NCBI GenBank assembly: GCA_020726505.1
Contig: JAHLEZ010000001.1
Location: forward strand, 496,001-560,000
DNA length: 64,000 nucleotides
DNA from: Leptodontidium sp. MPI-SDFR-AT-0119
Lineage: Eukaryota; Ascomycota; Leotiomycetes; Helotiales; Leptodontidiaceae
Reading direction: 5' to 3'
Shown: positions 34,968 to 47,026 of the stretch, piece after piece
Layout of the letters: the number at the start of each line of letters is the position of its first letter
Position numbering within the stretch: the first letter of the stretch is position 1
Notes under the pieces: generated by a model
What the model was told of the DNA's origin: nothing
The model's input: the letters and a program-made list of their open reading frames with translations, nothing else
The model's database searches: none
Translations under genes and position numbers: made by a program

Positions 34968-35375
34968 TCTTAACATCTGCGCCAAAATTGAGTTCGAATG
35001 CACCATTGTCTCAAAACTTACGGGAAATAAGAGGCCGCTTTCACAGCGATACTAACTCGCCTTGGACCAAGCTCCTAAGAATACACAAGTTTTGGGTCCA
35101 AAGCATCCTTCAATATCTAACGGCTTATGAGACAATAAAATCTTTTTATGGTACATTACTGCTTGACTATATCACAATTTATGAGGCAATGCCATATTCT
35201 ATTCCAATTTCTGTCCTCCTGTTTGGTATCACATGATCTTGGTTGCACGAGGACCATCTCGCCAGTTCCCGCAACCAATAGATCTCGCCTCACTTTCCAA
35301 CCCCATTCCGAGCCTTTGAACTCTTCCTCGATCTTAAGGCTGCAGTAGTAAATCACGCGTCTCTCCTCTCTTCAT
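34968..35375. other. Intergenic, no gene seen
   Basis: Short AT-leaning spacer between the GH13 gene and an F-box fragment. No signal was recognised apart from possible 3' UTR sequence. Confidence 0.4.
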
Positions 35376-35672
35376 GAATCACTGTTGGCGAGTCTCGCAG
35401 ATCTATCAAGCGAGATCCTTCTGGACATATTCTCCTACCTCAATCCCTTCGAGGCTCGCGAGCTGAGCTTCTTATGCCGCCGATTGACTAGATTAGCTCG
35501 AATCTATCTCGCATAGCACATTGGACTTACCTTTTCTAAGATATTAAGTAGAGCTCGTCAATTCTTAAATTGTATCGGCTATCAACTCGATATCGCGTTA
35601 AATATCAAGTCTGTGGTGCTTTCCTGGGATAATGGGGGTCCCAAATATCGACAGCCGCCACCACCACCTTAA
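35376..35672 (+). pseudogene. F-box protein fragment with internal stop
   Basis: From 35376 the frame reads LADLSSEILLDIFSYLNP and FEARELSFLCRRLTRLARIY, a standard F-box. It is then broken by TAG at 35514-35516 and continues in the same frame (SVVLSWDN, a piece typical of fungal F-box proteins) to TAA at 35670-35672. Intact F-box proteins of this type run to several hundred residues and recruit substrates to SCF ubiquitin ligases. This is a truncated, disabled remnant; the stop may be a C-to-T change from CAG. Confidence 0.7.
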
Positions 35673-36100
35673 GTAGTTAAATATTAAAGAGGAGAAACGT
35701 GAAAGGCCTTGTACCCAATCCGTCTTCTCCCAGATGCTCTTAGATTCTAGATATCTGAAATGGCTGTATCAAGCTAGCCTCGTCATAGCCAAATTGACCG
35801 ATATTAGACCTACTTCCCACAATGCATCCAGATACAACACGCTTTTGGGTTTCATTCCCCTCAACAGGAATCCAAAGGCCTTTCTTGAGCACTCTTGCAT
35901 TTATGATCACAAGCCCAAACACTTTAACAATTTGGAATTTGCAAGCACGCGAATTAACATACCCAAAAGATTGACCCGTTGTGTGACTAGCACGCTTAAA
36001 ATTCATCCAATCTCAAAAACCGCAAAGCACCCTTCAAACTGGACCAACGAGAGAGAAAGCCAAAGCAACCATTTTATTCTTCCCACGGTTCCCAGCTTGG
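35673..36100. other. Intergenic, no gene seen
   Basis: No recognisable feature. It probably contains part of the 3' UTR of the oxidase transcribed leftward from 37747. Confidence 0.4.
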
Positions 36101-37747
36101 TTATTTCTTTAGAGCTTTAACGCAGAAAGGATTTGGAGTGAAAGTCCCATGAGGATCTGCCAGTTGCCTTTGCACCCCGATTCTCTCGTACTTAGCTTTG
36201 TCTTCGTAATAGAATGACCAGCTCTTGTCCATATCCCAGTCACCATACGAGGCCCATAGTACACGCTTATCCTGCTTGCTGAATGGACTATCCTTGCCGC
36301 ACATGAGTTTGTCGTTGACCTCTTGCCATCCCTTCGCAAGTGCTTTGCCTTCCTCCCCTTCTTGGTAGAAGCAATCCAGTACCTGGCAAACTGTCGAGTC
36401 TCTCCAGCTGTAGGATGTTCCGTTGTTTCGATTGGCAAAATATTGAGAGTTTTTGCCCCCGAAGCATTGGATCTGGACGGAGAGATAGCAGTTCTGCCAC
36501 AAAGGGAAATGGCTAAATGACGGAAACAAGACCTGGTGGATTCTGTCGGCTACTTGGTCGACCCATTGATCTTTGACCAGCGTCGTCGAATTGGTCATGT
36601 AGGTGCGCTTTTCATAAGGGTGATCGAATTCGCGGGTCCGAGTAAAGAGCCACTCGCCTGTCATCTGGGACATAGGCTCGATGATGTCCTTGCCAGATAT
36701 ACGCAAGAACGTGATGTCTCGGAACTTTTGGAACCATGCGTCGACCTTGTCGGTATACTTATCCTCTGCACTCATGGGGACCCATTGTGCATATAGAACG
36801 ACGCATGCGGGCCATTTTGTGTCTCCATCTAGTCCGAAAAGATCACCAACGCGGTCGATGGTGTCTCCTAGGTTGTCTTTCAACTCGGGCATAAGTCTGA
36901 ACATGGGGAAAGAGGAGCTGAGCACGCTAACGCACAAGTCGAAGTTTCGAGGAAATTCAGGGTCGTCCGCCATCGCTGCTACCTCGTTGAGAAGCTGCTT
37001 CACCACAAATTCGTTGTATAGCCAGAGACCTTTGAAACCATGCGGCCTGGGCCCCTGTGCAGGGAAGTCGTAATCAACATCGCGATGAACTTCAATGGTG
37101 TAGTGCGTGATGACGCCGAAGTTACCTGGACTGCCTCCCAAAATGGCATTGAAGAGGTCTGCATTGGAAGATTTGGTGAGCTCTTGGATTTCGCCGTCGT
37201 AGTTTATCATTCTAATGCCCCAGATGTGGTCTCCCAGGAGGCCGAAGCTGCGCCCGAGTTGACCATATCCGCCTGTCTGAGCGTGCCCGCCGAGTCGTAC
37301 ATCGGTGCACTGTCCATGAGGCACGAAGAGTTGGTGGTCTCGAAGGAACTGATTGAACTCGCCGAGACTGTGGCTGACACTGGCGTATACCAGAGGTCTG
37401 TTGCTATTCGGGGCTGGCAATTGCGGCAATATCACCAGGTCTTGCGGGCCTTTGTATGTCGATTTGAGATTGAGTTGAACACCCTTCCCGTGCGTAGAGC
37501 AGGCTCCACTGTACTGGTGACCGCCGCTCATCACAGAGATTGGGTATCCTTCAGCCTTTGCATACTTGACTGCTTTCTGAATGTCATCGTCGTTCTGAGG
37601 AAAGGCAATTAGTCCTGGGAACATGTCATGGTCAATCTGATGGGTTGATGTCGCATATTCCACATTGTTGGTATCGTACTCGTGTCGTTGGGTAGGATCA
37701 GTAGTAAGTGGGTACTGAAGCCCTTGAAAGTCTTGGATTCTCTCCAT
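36101..37747 (-). CDS. BBE-type FAD-dependent oxidase
   Basis: This single-exon 548-aa protein has an FAD-binding (PF01565 type) N-terminal domain and a berberine-bridge C-terminal block. His77 in MSGGHQYSG and Cys147 in HGQCTDVRLGGH match the two residues that attach FAD covalently in bicovalent BBE-like enzymes. Further FAD contacts are GGHAQTGGYGQLGR and LGGSPGNFGVITHYTIEVHR. The C-terminal NGTSYSWRDSTVC is the usual position of the BBE domain. Unlike many fungal members there is no signal peptide, suggesting an intracellular oxidase. Substrates of the family include sugars, alkaloids and other secondary metabolites; none can be assigned here. No biosynthetic core gene is adjacent, so there is no evidence for a cluster. 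Confidence 0.88.
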   Translation of the reverse strand: MERIQDFQGLQYPLTTDPTQRHEYDTNNVEYATSTHQIDHDMFPGLIAFPQNDDDIQKAVKYAKAEGYPISVMSGGHQYSGACSTHGKGVQLNLKSTYKGPQDLVILPQLPAPNSNRPLVYASVSHSLGEFNQFLRDHQLFVPHGQCTDVRLGGHAQTGGYGQLGRSFGLLGDHIWGIRMINYDGEIQELTKSSNADLFNAILGGSPGNFGVITHYTIEVHRDVDYDFPAQGPRPHGFKGLWLYNEFVVKQLLNEVAAMADDPEFPRNFDLCVSVLSSSFPMFRLMPELKDNLGDTIDRVGDLFGLDGDTKWPACVVLYAQWVPMSAEDKYTDKVDAWFQKFRDITFLRISGKDIIEPMSQMTGEWLFTRTREFDHPYEKRTYMTNSTTLVKDQWVDQVADRIHQVLFPSFSHFPLWQNCYLSVQIQCFGGKNSQYFANRNNGTSYSWRDSTVCQVLDCFYQEGEEGKALAKGWQEVNDKLMCGKDSPFSKQDKRVLWASYGDWDMDKSWSFYYEDKAKYERIGVQRQLADPHGTFTPNPFCVKALKK

Positions 37748-38680
37748 TTTCTAGAGACGTGAAGGCTGAGAAGATTTTGGTTGCTTGTCAATGTCCGTCA
37801 CATTGCCAGACTTATATATTTTTTGATCCTGTTCCATGTTGCGGTGTGCAAACACATGCTCGAAGAAGAGAAACCTGAGATACGCCACGGTTCCACAGGA
37901 ATGCTTCAGCCAGCCATATTGTAGTCTGAGCCAGCAAATGAACGCAATTCAAAACGCCTGGTGCGGGGTTTTGACACATGTTATGTTTTTTAGCCAACTC
38001 TATTGGACTGCATCTGAGCAAAAGTCTTTCAGTCAGCCTCTAAGTCGTAAGGCTGAGCTCAGCTGAAAGCTACATCACAAAACACAATCGACCTGGGGGG
38101 CAGAGGTGGCTCATTAATTAGATTGCAACTGAGTTCTGCGAGAGAAGACGCACTCTGTCACGTCGTTTGGTTTGTAATGTCGGGCAGGAAAAATATTCTT
38201 CTACGCTATAGGTTATGTTTCTATCGAATATCGCTGGTTTTGCTTGTGTGTGTTTGCGTAACACTATGTATGTGCATGTATATGCAAGTCTTCGGGGGGT
38301 GCCAGATTGGCCGCTCATAGATTGCTGTTCATAATTGACAAGACCAGAACGACCTCAGAGACCAACAAGCTGCGGGATTTGTCAGACCACTTGCTGGTCT
38401 CAAGCCCACACCTACTTGCCCATATGTCAGTCCCTAGACATGGCTTACATGTCCATTTGCCCTTTGAAAACGCACATACCATCGTCGATCCGCCTCCTAC
38501 ATGTGTCCATGGATCTGAGAACTGGATAATCCAATGCAGAGACGCAAGGCGTCAGCGAAAGGTTCGACGGGACTCGAGACTTAGATGAGGCTTTCAAAAA
38601 TGTTCAGCCACATCCCCGATACACACTGTTATTTCAAATTCTCGAGAGAAAGCAAGCCTCGTAAAAGCATTTGCGACAAT
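37748..38680. other. Intergenic, upstream of BBE oxidase
   Basis: Holds the promoter of the oxidase (a TATATATTTTT stretch lies near 37814). Otherwise no recognisable gene; the short ORFs show no motifs. Confidence 0.45.
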
Positions 38681-38689
38681 AACCAAGAT

Positions 38690-38988
38690 CCCACTGGTAT
38701 TTCCGCAGTGTTATAGTATATGGCGTAACAATACATTTGAATTTAATTCTTCATTTAATTCCAAATGTGCTCGATCAGATTAAGGTCTAGAGAGTATCAT
38801 AAGAACTTTATATAAGGTATTCTGCGCTTAACAAGGTTCGCATACTTTTGCTTTGGATCGATGGCATAAGGGATTATCTTACAGCCAAATAAGGCCTTCA
38901 TTAGAGTGCATTTTAATAAATATTTCGATACTATTAAGAATTTGAGCGTCGTGTTTCACAAAGTTTATTGATCCTTCGAGATCAATCG
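38690..38988 (-). mobile_element. Tc1/mariner transposase remnant
   Basis: Minus-strand translation gives, in order, SINFVKHDAQIL (near 38985-38930), a DN block followed by CHRSKAK (near 38870), then RRIPYIKFL, stop, YSLDLNLIEHIWN, stop, MKN. This is the C-terminal DDE domain of a Tc1/mariner-type transposase, where QDNAPCH and SPDLNPIEHIW are the canonical second and third catalytic blocks. Pro-to-Leu changes, several stops and a frame change show decay, largely of the C-to-T type. No terminal repeats were identified. Confidence 0.75.
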
Positions 38989-39761
38989 ACAAGGGATGAG
39001 ATCCGACGCAGCAGCTGTGGCGTTTCTGATTGCCGGCCCAGTCATGTCCTTCCTCGTCCTGAATGCAACATTCCAAACTTTGTCCCGAATAACTTGGTTC
39101 TTCGCCCGAGATGACGCACTCGTTTTGTCCAAGTACATCTCGCGAATCCACTGGACTCTAGGAGTTCCCGTGTACGCATTAGCGCTCAATTTCGGGGTAT
39201 TCGCTTTCTGCGGTTGCATCTTCCTAGATTCGTCAACAGTTGAGTAATTAACTAGGTAGCAAACGTAATAAAAGTTGAAGAGGATGGTTGAGGGTGAGGG
39301 TCTGCAAGTCATAGGTACAGCAGCTAATATGCGGTCTGGTTTTGTGCCTTTCAACGCTCTCTTAATTTCATCCGTGGTGCTTCAGCAGATATCCTTCGTC
39401 ATCCCAACAGCTCTGCTGTTCAACCGGCGAAGAAGCGAGGAGTACATCCCTCCGAGTCGACCTTTAAAACTACCCAACTGGCTGGGCTGGACGGCCAATG
39501 TCATCGTTGTTGCCATGGCTAGTCTTTTCACGGTATTCTTCGTGCTCCCGCCCTTTCTGCCAGTTACAGGCAGTAATATGAGTAAGTTTGAGAGAGATGC
39601 GAGATTTTGAATGCTAGAATGATAAGAAAGAAGCTAATGATGTTCAGCCCGTAGATTACACTTGTGTCATTCTGGGCATTGCAGCGGTTCTGGGAATAGT
39701 GAATTGGTTTCTCCATGGGCGAAAGCAGTATCAAGGACCTCGTATCGTGTTACATGATTGA
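38989..39761 (+). pseudogene. 5'-truncated amino-acid permease
   Basis: The plus-strand frame reads the C-terminal half of a fungal APC-family transporter (GABA/choline permease type): SDAAAVAFLIAGPVMSFL, LNATFQTLSRITWFFARDD, FNALLISSVVLQQISF, LKLPNWLGWTANVI, FFVLPPFLPVTGSNM and, after a regular intron (donor near 39581, acceptor near 39656), NYTCVILGIAAVLGIVNW to TGA at 39761. Family members have about 12 membrane segments in 500-560 aa; only about the last 250 aa remain. The homology begins abruptly where the transposase remnant stops. The intron before FNALL appears to have lost its acceptor AG. It is therefore almost certainly non-functional. Confidence 0.78.
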
Positions 39762-40809
39762 TGATTGATATAACGGGGTGTTCCAGCTGTAGAGGCGATA
39801 CTGCTGGAGGGATTGCTGTGAATTCTCGCTTGGCGGGAGGCCTATCAGACCTGATGTTGCTGGTGTTGTTTGACTGTAGCCACAGACTGACAAATTTTTC
39901 CGTAGTCTTTCAGAAGCCTGACTAGCATCGGATTCGTGCACAGCAGTATCGCATTGAGGCAGCAAAATTTGGAGAAGAAGCTGGTAGGTTGCACGTCATG
40001 TGTACAGCACTTGGTCATGTTCTTGAAAGCTCGCATATTTTATTTCCCGTCTTGGCCATGCCAAACAACCTGAAGCGAAACACAGTACTGTTCAGCATCT
40101 CCCACCGCTGCATGCTCCCTCTCCCATACTATATCGTCGAATCATCCCATTCTATTCGATAAATGAATCGACGGCATAGCCCCGCCTCTCCTCTCCCTTC
40201 ACCTCCCCTCAACACAGCCTTCCATTCCATTCATTGTGATTTGTGACAATCCAATCCTACCATCTCAAGGCTGCGGCGCAGTTCTCTTGGTCCGCCCCGC
40301 GTTGGCCACTGAAGAAGAGCCGCCAAGAAGCGCAGTGCGTGCAGTGCAGTACGGTGCAGGCTGCTCGCCAATCACCAATCGGCAGAATGCCACCTCTCAC
40401 GGGCTGTGGAGCGTCATTCTTCCATTCCTCTTGACGAGTTTCTAGAACATTACGAACTCGAGCTTATTCCGACCTGCCTACGCGGCTACGAGTGCGACTG
40501 TGGCTACTATTGCGACTACGACTTCATCGATCGGATTCGATTGGAGAACTTGCTCTTGCTGCAGTATTGATTCTTGGTTGGAAGAGGGAAGGAATTCCAT
40601 TCTTATTTTGAGATCTGAGAGGGAGACGGGCAAAAGCTGCATGTGACGACACAGCTGATGAGGGACGTGGACGACCACCCTCATGACATACCACCATTCA
40701 TCCAGTCCATCATACCACAACTCCGTCCTCTAGCTCTCACTCATCTCTCCTCCTTATCCACAGGAGAACCAGGGCAGATCAAGCGACCACCAAGGAGCTT
40801 CCTTAGACC
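39762..40809. promoter_or_regulatory. Upstream region of F-box/LRR gene
   Basis: About 1 kb without a recognisable gene. It is GC- and CT-richer from 40080 onward, as expected for the promoter and 5' leader of the gene at 40810. Short ORFs here show no motif. Confidence 0.45.
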
Positions 40810-43581
40810 ATGGCCCACGCACCGCCGTCCTATGAAGCAGCTGCCTACCGCCAACTCTGGATTATCGTCGCGCCTTATGTACACAGTTATGATCTGTACA
40901 GGGCGTGTCTGGTGTGTCGGCAGTGGCATCAGCTGTTTGCGCCGTTCTTGTGGGGAGATCCAGCGAGAAAGTTTGGCTTCGATGATGATAATATTTATTG
41001 TATGTTGCTTCTTTTTTGATGAATCCATCAAAGCCCTTTGTTTTTTGCTGTATTTACCCGTCTTTTCAATTTTTCAATTTTGGAGACTCATGGAGTATAT
41101 TGTTTTGTTGGATAGTCCTATATGGAGATATGAAGGGGTCATATCTGTCCACATCGGAGAACGGAATGTGCGTATTGGAATGCTCATTTGCTCACCCATT
41201 CAGTAAATCTCACACGCTTCAAACGTCTCCTCACTCGAGCTCGTCTCGATGTCAGACGACTTGCACATACACTCCACATCCCACCCGCCCAGCCAGAGTT
41301 TTACGATGGCCCACAAGCCGGCTGGCTGCGCGATATCCTCGATCGGCTACCATGTCTCCAAGCACTCATCGTATCAAACCTCTCATTCTTCGACCATTCA
41401 TCTCTCCAGGGCATTCATCAGCGCCGTCAATCCATCACCACCTACCCACTCAAACTCCTCATCGCATCGAACTGTGAGAATACCACAGCGTCGAGCTTAA
41501 CTACCGCGTTGCTCCATTTCCCGGAACTGGTATATCTGGATTTGTCGTCGGCTCAGGGGGCGAGAAGTCCATATGTGTTGCGCCAGATCGGGACGTTGAC
41601 TGAACTACGGGTATTAAAGTTGAGGAATTGCGGCCTGAGGGACGACGACGTTGATCACTTGACTTTCTCAGGTCTTCGGAGTCTAGATGTCAGTTGTAAC
41701 CTTCTCACAGAACGAGGTCTAGCAAAGCTATTGGGGAAATTACCGACCTCAGCAGCCACAAACGGCAACTTATCACCCTTCACACGACGATATTCAGGTA
41801 TTCCATTACCGACCCGCGTTATAGCCGAAGGACTAGATAGCTTCATCGTGAAGCGCCTAACGAGCGGGATTGATGGCTATCTTGGCGTTGAAGAGGGTCT
41901 CCCGCCCGCATTCTCACATCTAGACGTAGCGTCGAATTTCTTCACCGTCGACATCCTGAGCCATCTAGCTAGCAGCCACAATCTCCAACATCTCGATTGC
42001 GGCTCTCTGAATCTCAGCCAAAAGCCATATGGTGCTCGGTCCCCGCATTCCCCAGGAGCAGGAGCGAGACGTTTCTCTGATCCGTCTGAAGTCGAGATTC
42101 TCAGCCCGGGGATCTTCACACATACTTTTCGCAACTTGACATATCTTCGTATTCACCACTCTGCTATTACAGCACAGCCGTTTTCGGGGGAGGAAGGCTC
42201 CGCTGAGGACCAGTGTTTTGAGTTACATGAGGAGGATTTGAGATATGAATTGGATTCGATGGAGGTTGGACGGCCAGGAACATTCGAGCTTGATGATACG
42301 AGTATTGTGCCCCCGGAACCTGATCGGCCAGTTGTGCATGCTACTTTCGAGTCACCGGATGATGTTGGTGCTCAGATCCATTCTACACAACCTATTCCTA
42401 TCAAGAATGGCTTGAATGCTGTTGAGAGCAGACCAGAATCAACACCAGAAGTCCGAGTGACTTTTGCAGATGATGGGCCAAAGACATCACAACCCATCAC
42501 CATCCCACAGAATGGAGCTTTACCCACAGACCAGCGTTCAAGTTTTGAATCCTCAGAAGATATGGAAGCCCAGATGAAGGTCATAATGCCCGACGAGATG
42601 AAGGCTCTGGGTACGTGCTGGGCAATGAGGAATACAGACAAAGGAAGGCCCACACCAAAAAGCACACCCCCTACTATAGCAATCTCTCCAGAACCAACAC
42701 ATCAACCACCCAAACTACCACCCCGACCACCAATATCCGCACCAGACGGTCCCGAACGCTTCCAATACACCTACAAACCGGGCACCACCCCAACGCCCCT
42801 CCCCAAACCTTCACACGATATCAAAAGGCTCCTCTCCGAATCAACACAGCGTCTCCATCACCTCACAACCCGCCAACAGCGACACCCAGGCCGTTTCAAA
42901 CCCTCCTACCTACCTCACCTAAAATCCCTCTCCCTAACCTCCATCCCCTCCACTACCCACCGTCGCACCATCCCCGACACGCTCTCACTCCTAATCCGCG
43001 AACTCGCCGAAGAAGAAGAACTCGCACGCCTCACATCCCTCTCCCGATCCTTATCCATGAGCCAACCACCTCCCCACCACTCCCCCACCACCCCGCTAAA
43101 ACTCAAGCACCTAATACTCGAAATGACCTCCCAACCAGACCCCATCGCGCCCCCGCGCTCGCGCTCTCCAAGCACAAGCGGTGCTGGATTCGGCGAGCGC
43201 GAGAGAGCGCGAACGAGCTCCAAACGCGCTAGCTTCGCGTCTTACACGAAATCGTCGACGGAAGACGCGGATAGCGAGTCTTTTATGAATTCTATCTCGT
43301 CTGACTTCTCGTTCTTCGGGGAGGATGATGGGGGGCTGTTGGTTAGTGAGGGTAGGATTGATAGTCCGGGGCTTGGAAGGGGGGAGTTTGGTTTCGGTTT
43401 CGGGTTGGGTGTGGATGGTGGAGAGGTGGATGTTGTTATGGAACTTTCTGCTTTTAGGAAGGCGAGGAAGAGGGAGTTTGAGAGTGCGACTGAGAGGGGG
43501 GTTTGGGGTGTTGAGGAGGTGTTGGGGGGTTTTTGGAGGGGGGAGGTTAGGGTTGTGAGGGAGAGTGTTGGGGGTGGTTGA
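40810..43581 (+). CDS. F-box-like, leucine-rich-repeat protein
   Basis: Two exons (40810-40999, 41204-43581) give 855 aa. Residues about 10-55 (YRQLWIIVAPYVHSYDLYRA, CLVCRQWHQLFAPFLW) form an F-box-like start. LRRs follow: LVYLDLSSAQ, LRVLKLRNCGLRDDDVDHL, LRSLDVSCNLLTERGL, FSHLDVASNFFTVDILSHL, LQHLDCGSLNLS and LTYLRIHHSAIT. The remaining half is low-complexity, Pro/Ser/Thr-rich, with a conserved-looking LKSLSLTSIPSTTHRRTI near its middle and a Gly-rich acidic tail. By family it could be a substrate adaptor, for example of an SCF complex, but this is inference. The 204-nt intron is longer than most here; splice phase and the NLTRF joint support it. Confidence 0.78.
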
Positions 43582-44298
43582 TTTGAGTTGTATTGTGGGT
43601 TTTGATGTTGATCCTTCGAGTCGATACATATTTTTGGTTACTTTTTTATTTTATTCTTGTTGTTGCTTTGTTTACTTGACTGGAGTGGAAATTAGCGATG
43701 TTATGATTGATAGATACCACATTGCAATCCGGGCGTGATCGAGGATTGGACAGATAGTATATACACCTTGACAAGACTGATCAATCAGAATCAAGAACTT
43801 CTTCAGTATGTCTTATCGACCGCGACTGGTCTATCGTCAGTTCAGCTCGACGTCGTGAAGGAGCTAGCTAGTGGGGGCTCAGCGAGTGAGTGGCTTGACA
43901 CCGCCCACCCGGTGAATGACTCTCACCCCGCAACAAGCCACCAACCACTGACCACCACATCCGGCTTGATCCCTTCTTTCTATTTACTTATATCAATCAA
44001 CAACTAACTTCCGTTTGGGAAGCGAAGTTCTCTTCTTTTATAAGTATCCTATCTACAGACATCAAACAAATAGCAACTTTATCTTCACCCCCTATTTTTG
44101 ACCTACAAACTTCTGAAGAATACTGTGGCAATACAGATACATCTGCTAGATTTACACAGATATACCACCTCATATAAGCCGCAGATACATATCTGTCCCA
44201 GTTCCAGCTCAAAGACATATAGCTCTAAACATCAATCCAAAACCCCACCAACTCACAGCTCAATCCTCAGCCATCTCAACTATTAAAAATCCATCACA
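43582..44298. other. Intergenic, upstream of DUF4291 gene
   Basis: No recognisable gene. A pyrimidine-rich, A-rich leader (from about 44220) precedes the ATG at 44299 and probably holds the promoter and 5' UTR. Confidence 0.45.
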
Positions 44299-45216
44299 AT
44301 GGCCTCATCAACACCCTCCACCTCATCAGCAGCAGCAAAACCAGCAAAACCAGCAACAACACCCTACCGCCAAATCCGCGCCGTCTACGACTCGGAAACA
44401 ATAACAGTCTATCAAGCCTACTCGAAGACGATAGCCGAAGCAGCAGTGCGCGAGCAGAGGTTAGATGCTAGTCCAGATTTTGTATGCGGACAGCGCATGA
44501 CGTGGATTAAACCAAGTTGGTGCTGGATGATGTACGTATTTATTCTCTCTTATTTCCCTTCTCTTTTCCATTTCTTATCCTTTTCTGAGCCCATTTCCTG
44601 CTCATCTTTGCTTTGTTTTCTTATGACTGACTGTCCCTTTCCTTTCCTTTTCTATAACGGAAGTACTGCGTTAACTTCTGATTTCTGATTACCGATTACC
44701 TGATTACTGGTTTCTAACTTTCTAATCACCAATTTACTAACCACATAAAAACCTAGGTACCGCTCCGGCTACGCCCTCAAAGATACCAGACAAACACACA
44801 TCCTAGCCCTCAAGCTCACACACTCAACCTTCCTCTCTCTCCTCTCACGAGCCTCGCTCTCGCACCACTCCGGTCTCCCGCTCACCGCTGAGGAGAGGAA
44901 TAATCCCGTACGAGTGCAGTGGGATCCAGAGCGTGGACCGAGGTTGGAGAAATTGGGGTATAGTAGTTTGCAGGTTGGTGTTGGGGGATCTGTGGTTAAA
45001 GAGTGGGTTTCTGGTGGGGGCATTGTAGAGATTGAGGATGTGACGTGGAGGGCCAGGAGGTTGGGTGAGTGGGTTGAGAAAAGGAGGGGTGGGGAGAAGA
45101 AGGGGGAAAAGGTGGGAGAGAAGGAGTGGGAGAAGTTGATTGAGGAGGGATTGGTGCCGAGGGAGAGGGTTTATGAGGTCAGTGAGGAGTTGAGGGGGAG
45201 GTTGAGGATGGATTAG
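44299..45216 (+). CDS. DUF4291 family protein
   Basis: Two exons (44299-44531, 44757-45216) join within the Met codon of WMMYRSGY and encode 230 aa. The signature is YRQIRAVYDSETITVYQAYS, then RMTWIKPS, WCWMMYRSGYA and the later VRVQWDPERG, matching the DUF4291 family found in bacteria and fungi. The biochemical role of the family is not known to me. There is no signal peptide or membrane segment. The 225-nt intron is among the longest in the window, and retaining it would truncate the protein soon after MTWIKPS. Confidence 0.85.
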
Positions 45217-45846
45217 GAATTCAGATTTGGGAATTGGGAATTTCAGAGTGGGGGTTGTTTTTGTTTTGTGTTTGGGCGGTTCAGGGGGAAAGCGAGAGTA
45301 GGAGATGAGATGAGATGAGATAGCTACCTCCTGTAGGAAAGTTGTTTCTTGAAAGCACTCTTGTTGGATTCAAGAGAGGAAGAGAGAGAGAAGGTTTTCT
45401 CTCTCTGCAGGTGAGGAGAGCGAGAAGAAGGGAGGGAGGGGGAAGAAACTATCCTAATATTGTGAATTATTAGAGAGGGAGAGTCGTTCGAACACCAAGT
45501 CCAGTATTGTGGATCTATCATTGTATTGATCGGGACTTCCCCAACTTATAAGCTTTCCGAGGAAACAATGAAGAAGACTAAAATCAAATGCAAAAGAGAG
45601 GTTCGCAGGTGTTCGCCAGGATATTGTTAACTAGCGAGGGTACTCTCTGGCTTCGGAAGGCCAGTTCTTGAAGTGATTAAATGCAGGAGGTATTATTTGA
45701 GTAAACAAATATCCCTGAGATCATCACCGTGAATCAGCAGAGCTATGCAAGATTTCATTTAAATCTGTTACCCAGCTTTTCATCCCTTTTAGCCGACTTA
45801 CAACACAACATCATCTCCTCCTAATTCCCAATTACATTTAGCAAGC
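45217..45846. other. Converging 3' ends, simple repeats
   Basis: Spacer between two converging genes. It contains a GAGAT pentamer run near 45305-45322 and GAGA-rich text near 45370-45450. No gene was recognised. Confidence 0.5.
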
Positions 45847-47026
45847 TCAAAGCTTACTAGAAACCCAAACCGGCTTCTTCTTCGCGCCAAAAGCCTCCAA
45901 CCCAATCCTCGTATTCGGACTCTTATACAGAGCCTCATCATACCTCTCACTCGTCCTTCTCGCCGCCTCCTCTACACTCCCCGTCTCCCACGCCTCCCTC
46001 AATCCCGCCTTCGTGACAATCACCGCATCGGGATTCACGCTTGCGATGCGTTCTGCGACTTTCACTGCGTCTGAGATAACGGTTTCGGGGGACGACGAGA
46101 TGGAGTTGATGAGGTTGTAGGAGAGCGCTTCTTGAGGCGTGAGACGTCGGCCAGTGAGTGCGATCTCGGATGCGATTTGGAGACCCGCGGTGCGTGCTAT
46201 ACGTGGGAGACCGCCTGCTGCTGCGTAGAGGCCAACGGTCACTTCTGGGAGGCCGAAGGAGGCGGTTGGGGAGGCGATTACTATGTCGCTGTGCAACAGA
46301 CTAATCAACAAAAAGTCCTAACAGCCCGTTGTTGCAAAGTTGATAATCACGTGAATTCCGTCTGCTTCCAGGCGCCTCCTCATCTCATTTCCCCCCTTCT
46401 CATCCAGCCATCAACTTAGGAAAGAAATGAACAGGGAGAAAAGAGGGGAAAGAAGGAGGAACGACTTACGAATTCAAACAGATCTCAAATCCCCCACCAA
46501 GTGCAAAGCCATTCACAGCCGCGATAATAGGTTTCTTTCCCGCTCTTCGACTAATCCCCGCGAACCCCGAGGGAGGATGACGGAGGAGCTGTGGTGGACG
46601 GGGAGAGGCTCGGATTTGAGCTTGCTCGATGAGATCTTGACCAGCACAGAAAGCGGTTGGACCGGCACCTGTTATGATTGCCACACCTGTGTTTTGCGTT
46701 AATAATTTATTGATCTGTGGGACAGAATAGGTACGTAATTGGACGTTTTTAGGAGGGGTTGAGAGTTGAAAGACGGGATTGGATGTATCAAGAATGAGTT
46801 TTGATGGGAATACGGTAGAGTGAGAGGTAGTAAGGTAAGGGATCTTACGGAGTGAAGGTTCGGCATCAAACCAATTCAGAATAGCATCGGCGTCCCAGTG
46901 TGCTTGATAGTGGATGGAATTCCTCGCCTTGGGCCGGTTGATGGTTAGAAGCAGGATGTGGGGTGCGGGATAGGACAGGAGGAAGGACTCGGAGGTTGGA
47001 GGTTGGCTTTTGAGATCTGCTGCCAT
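45847..47026 (-). CDS. Peroxisomal enoyl-CoA hydratase/isomerase (SKL end)
   Basis: Three minus-strand exons (47026-46849, 46686-46470, 46288-45847) encode 278 aa, the normal crotonase length. The oxyanion-hole block FCAGQDL, the GFALGGGFE block with Glu127, and FGLPEV with Glu147 reproduce the two catalytic glutamates of enoyl-CoA hydratase with the usual 20-residue spacing. The chain ends in WVSSKL, a type 1 peroxisomal targeting signal, so it should act in peroxisomes, probably in beta-oxidation or side-chain metabolism of acyl-CoAs. It is divergent from, and paralogous to, the gene at 47604. The reading frame stays open through intron 1, so an unspliced ORF gives a misleading insert between PSLR and VAIITG. 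Confidence 0.9.
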
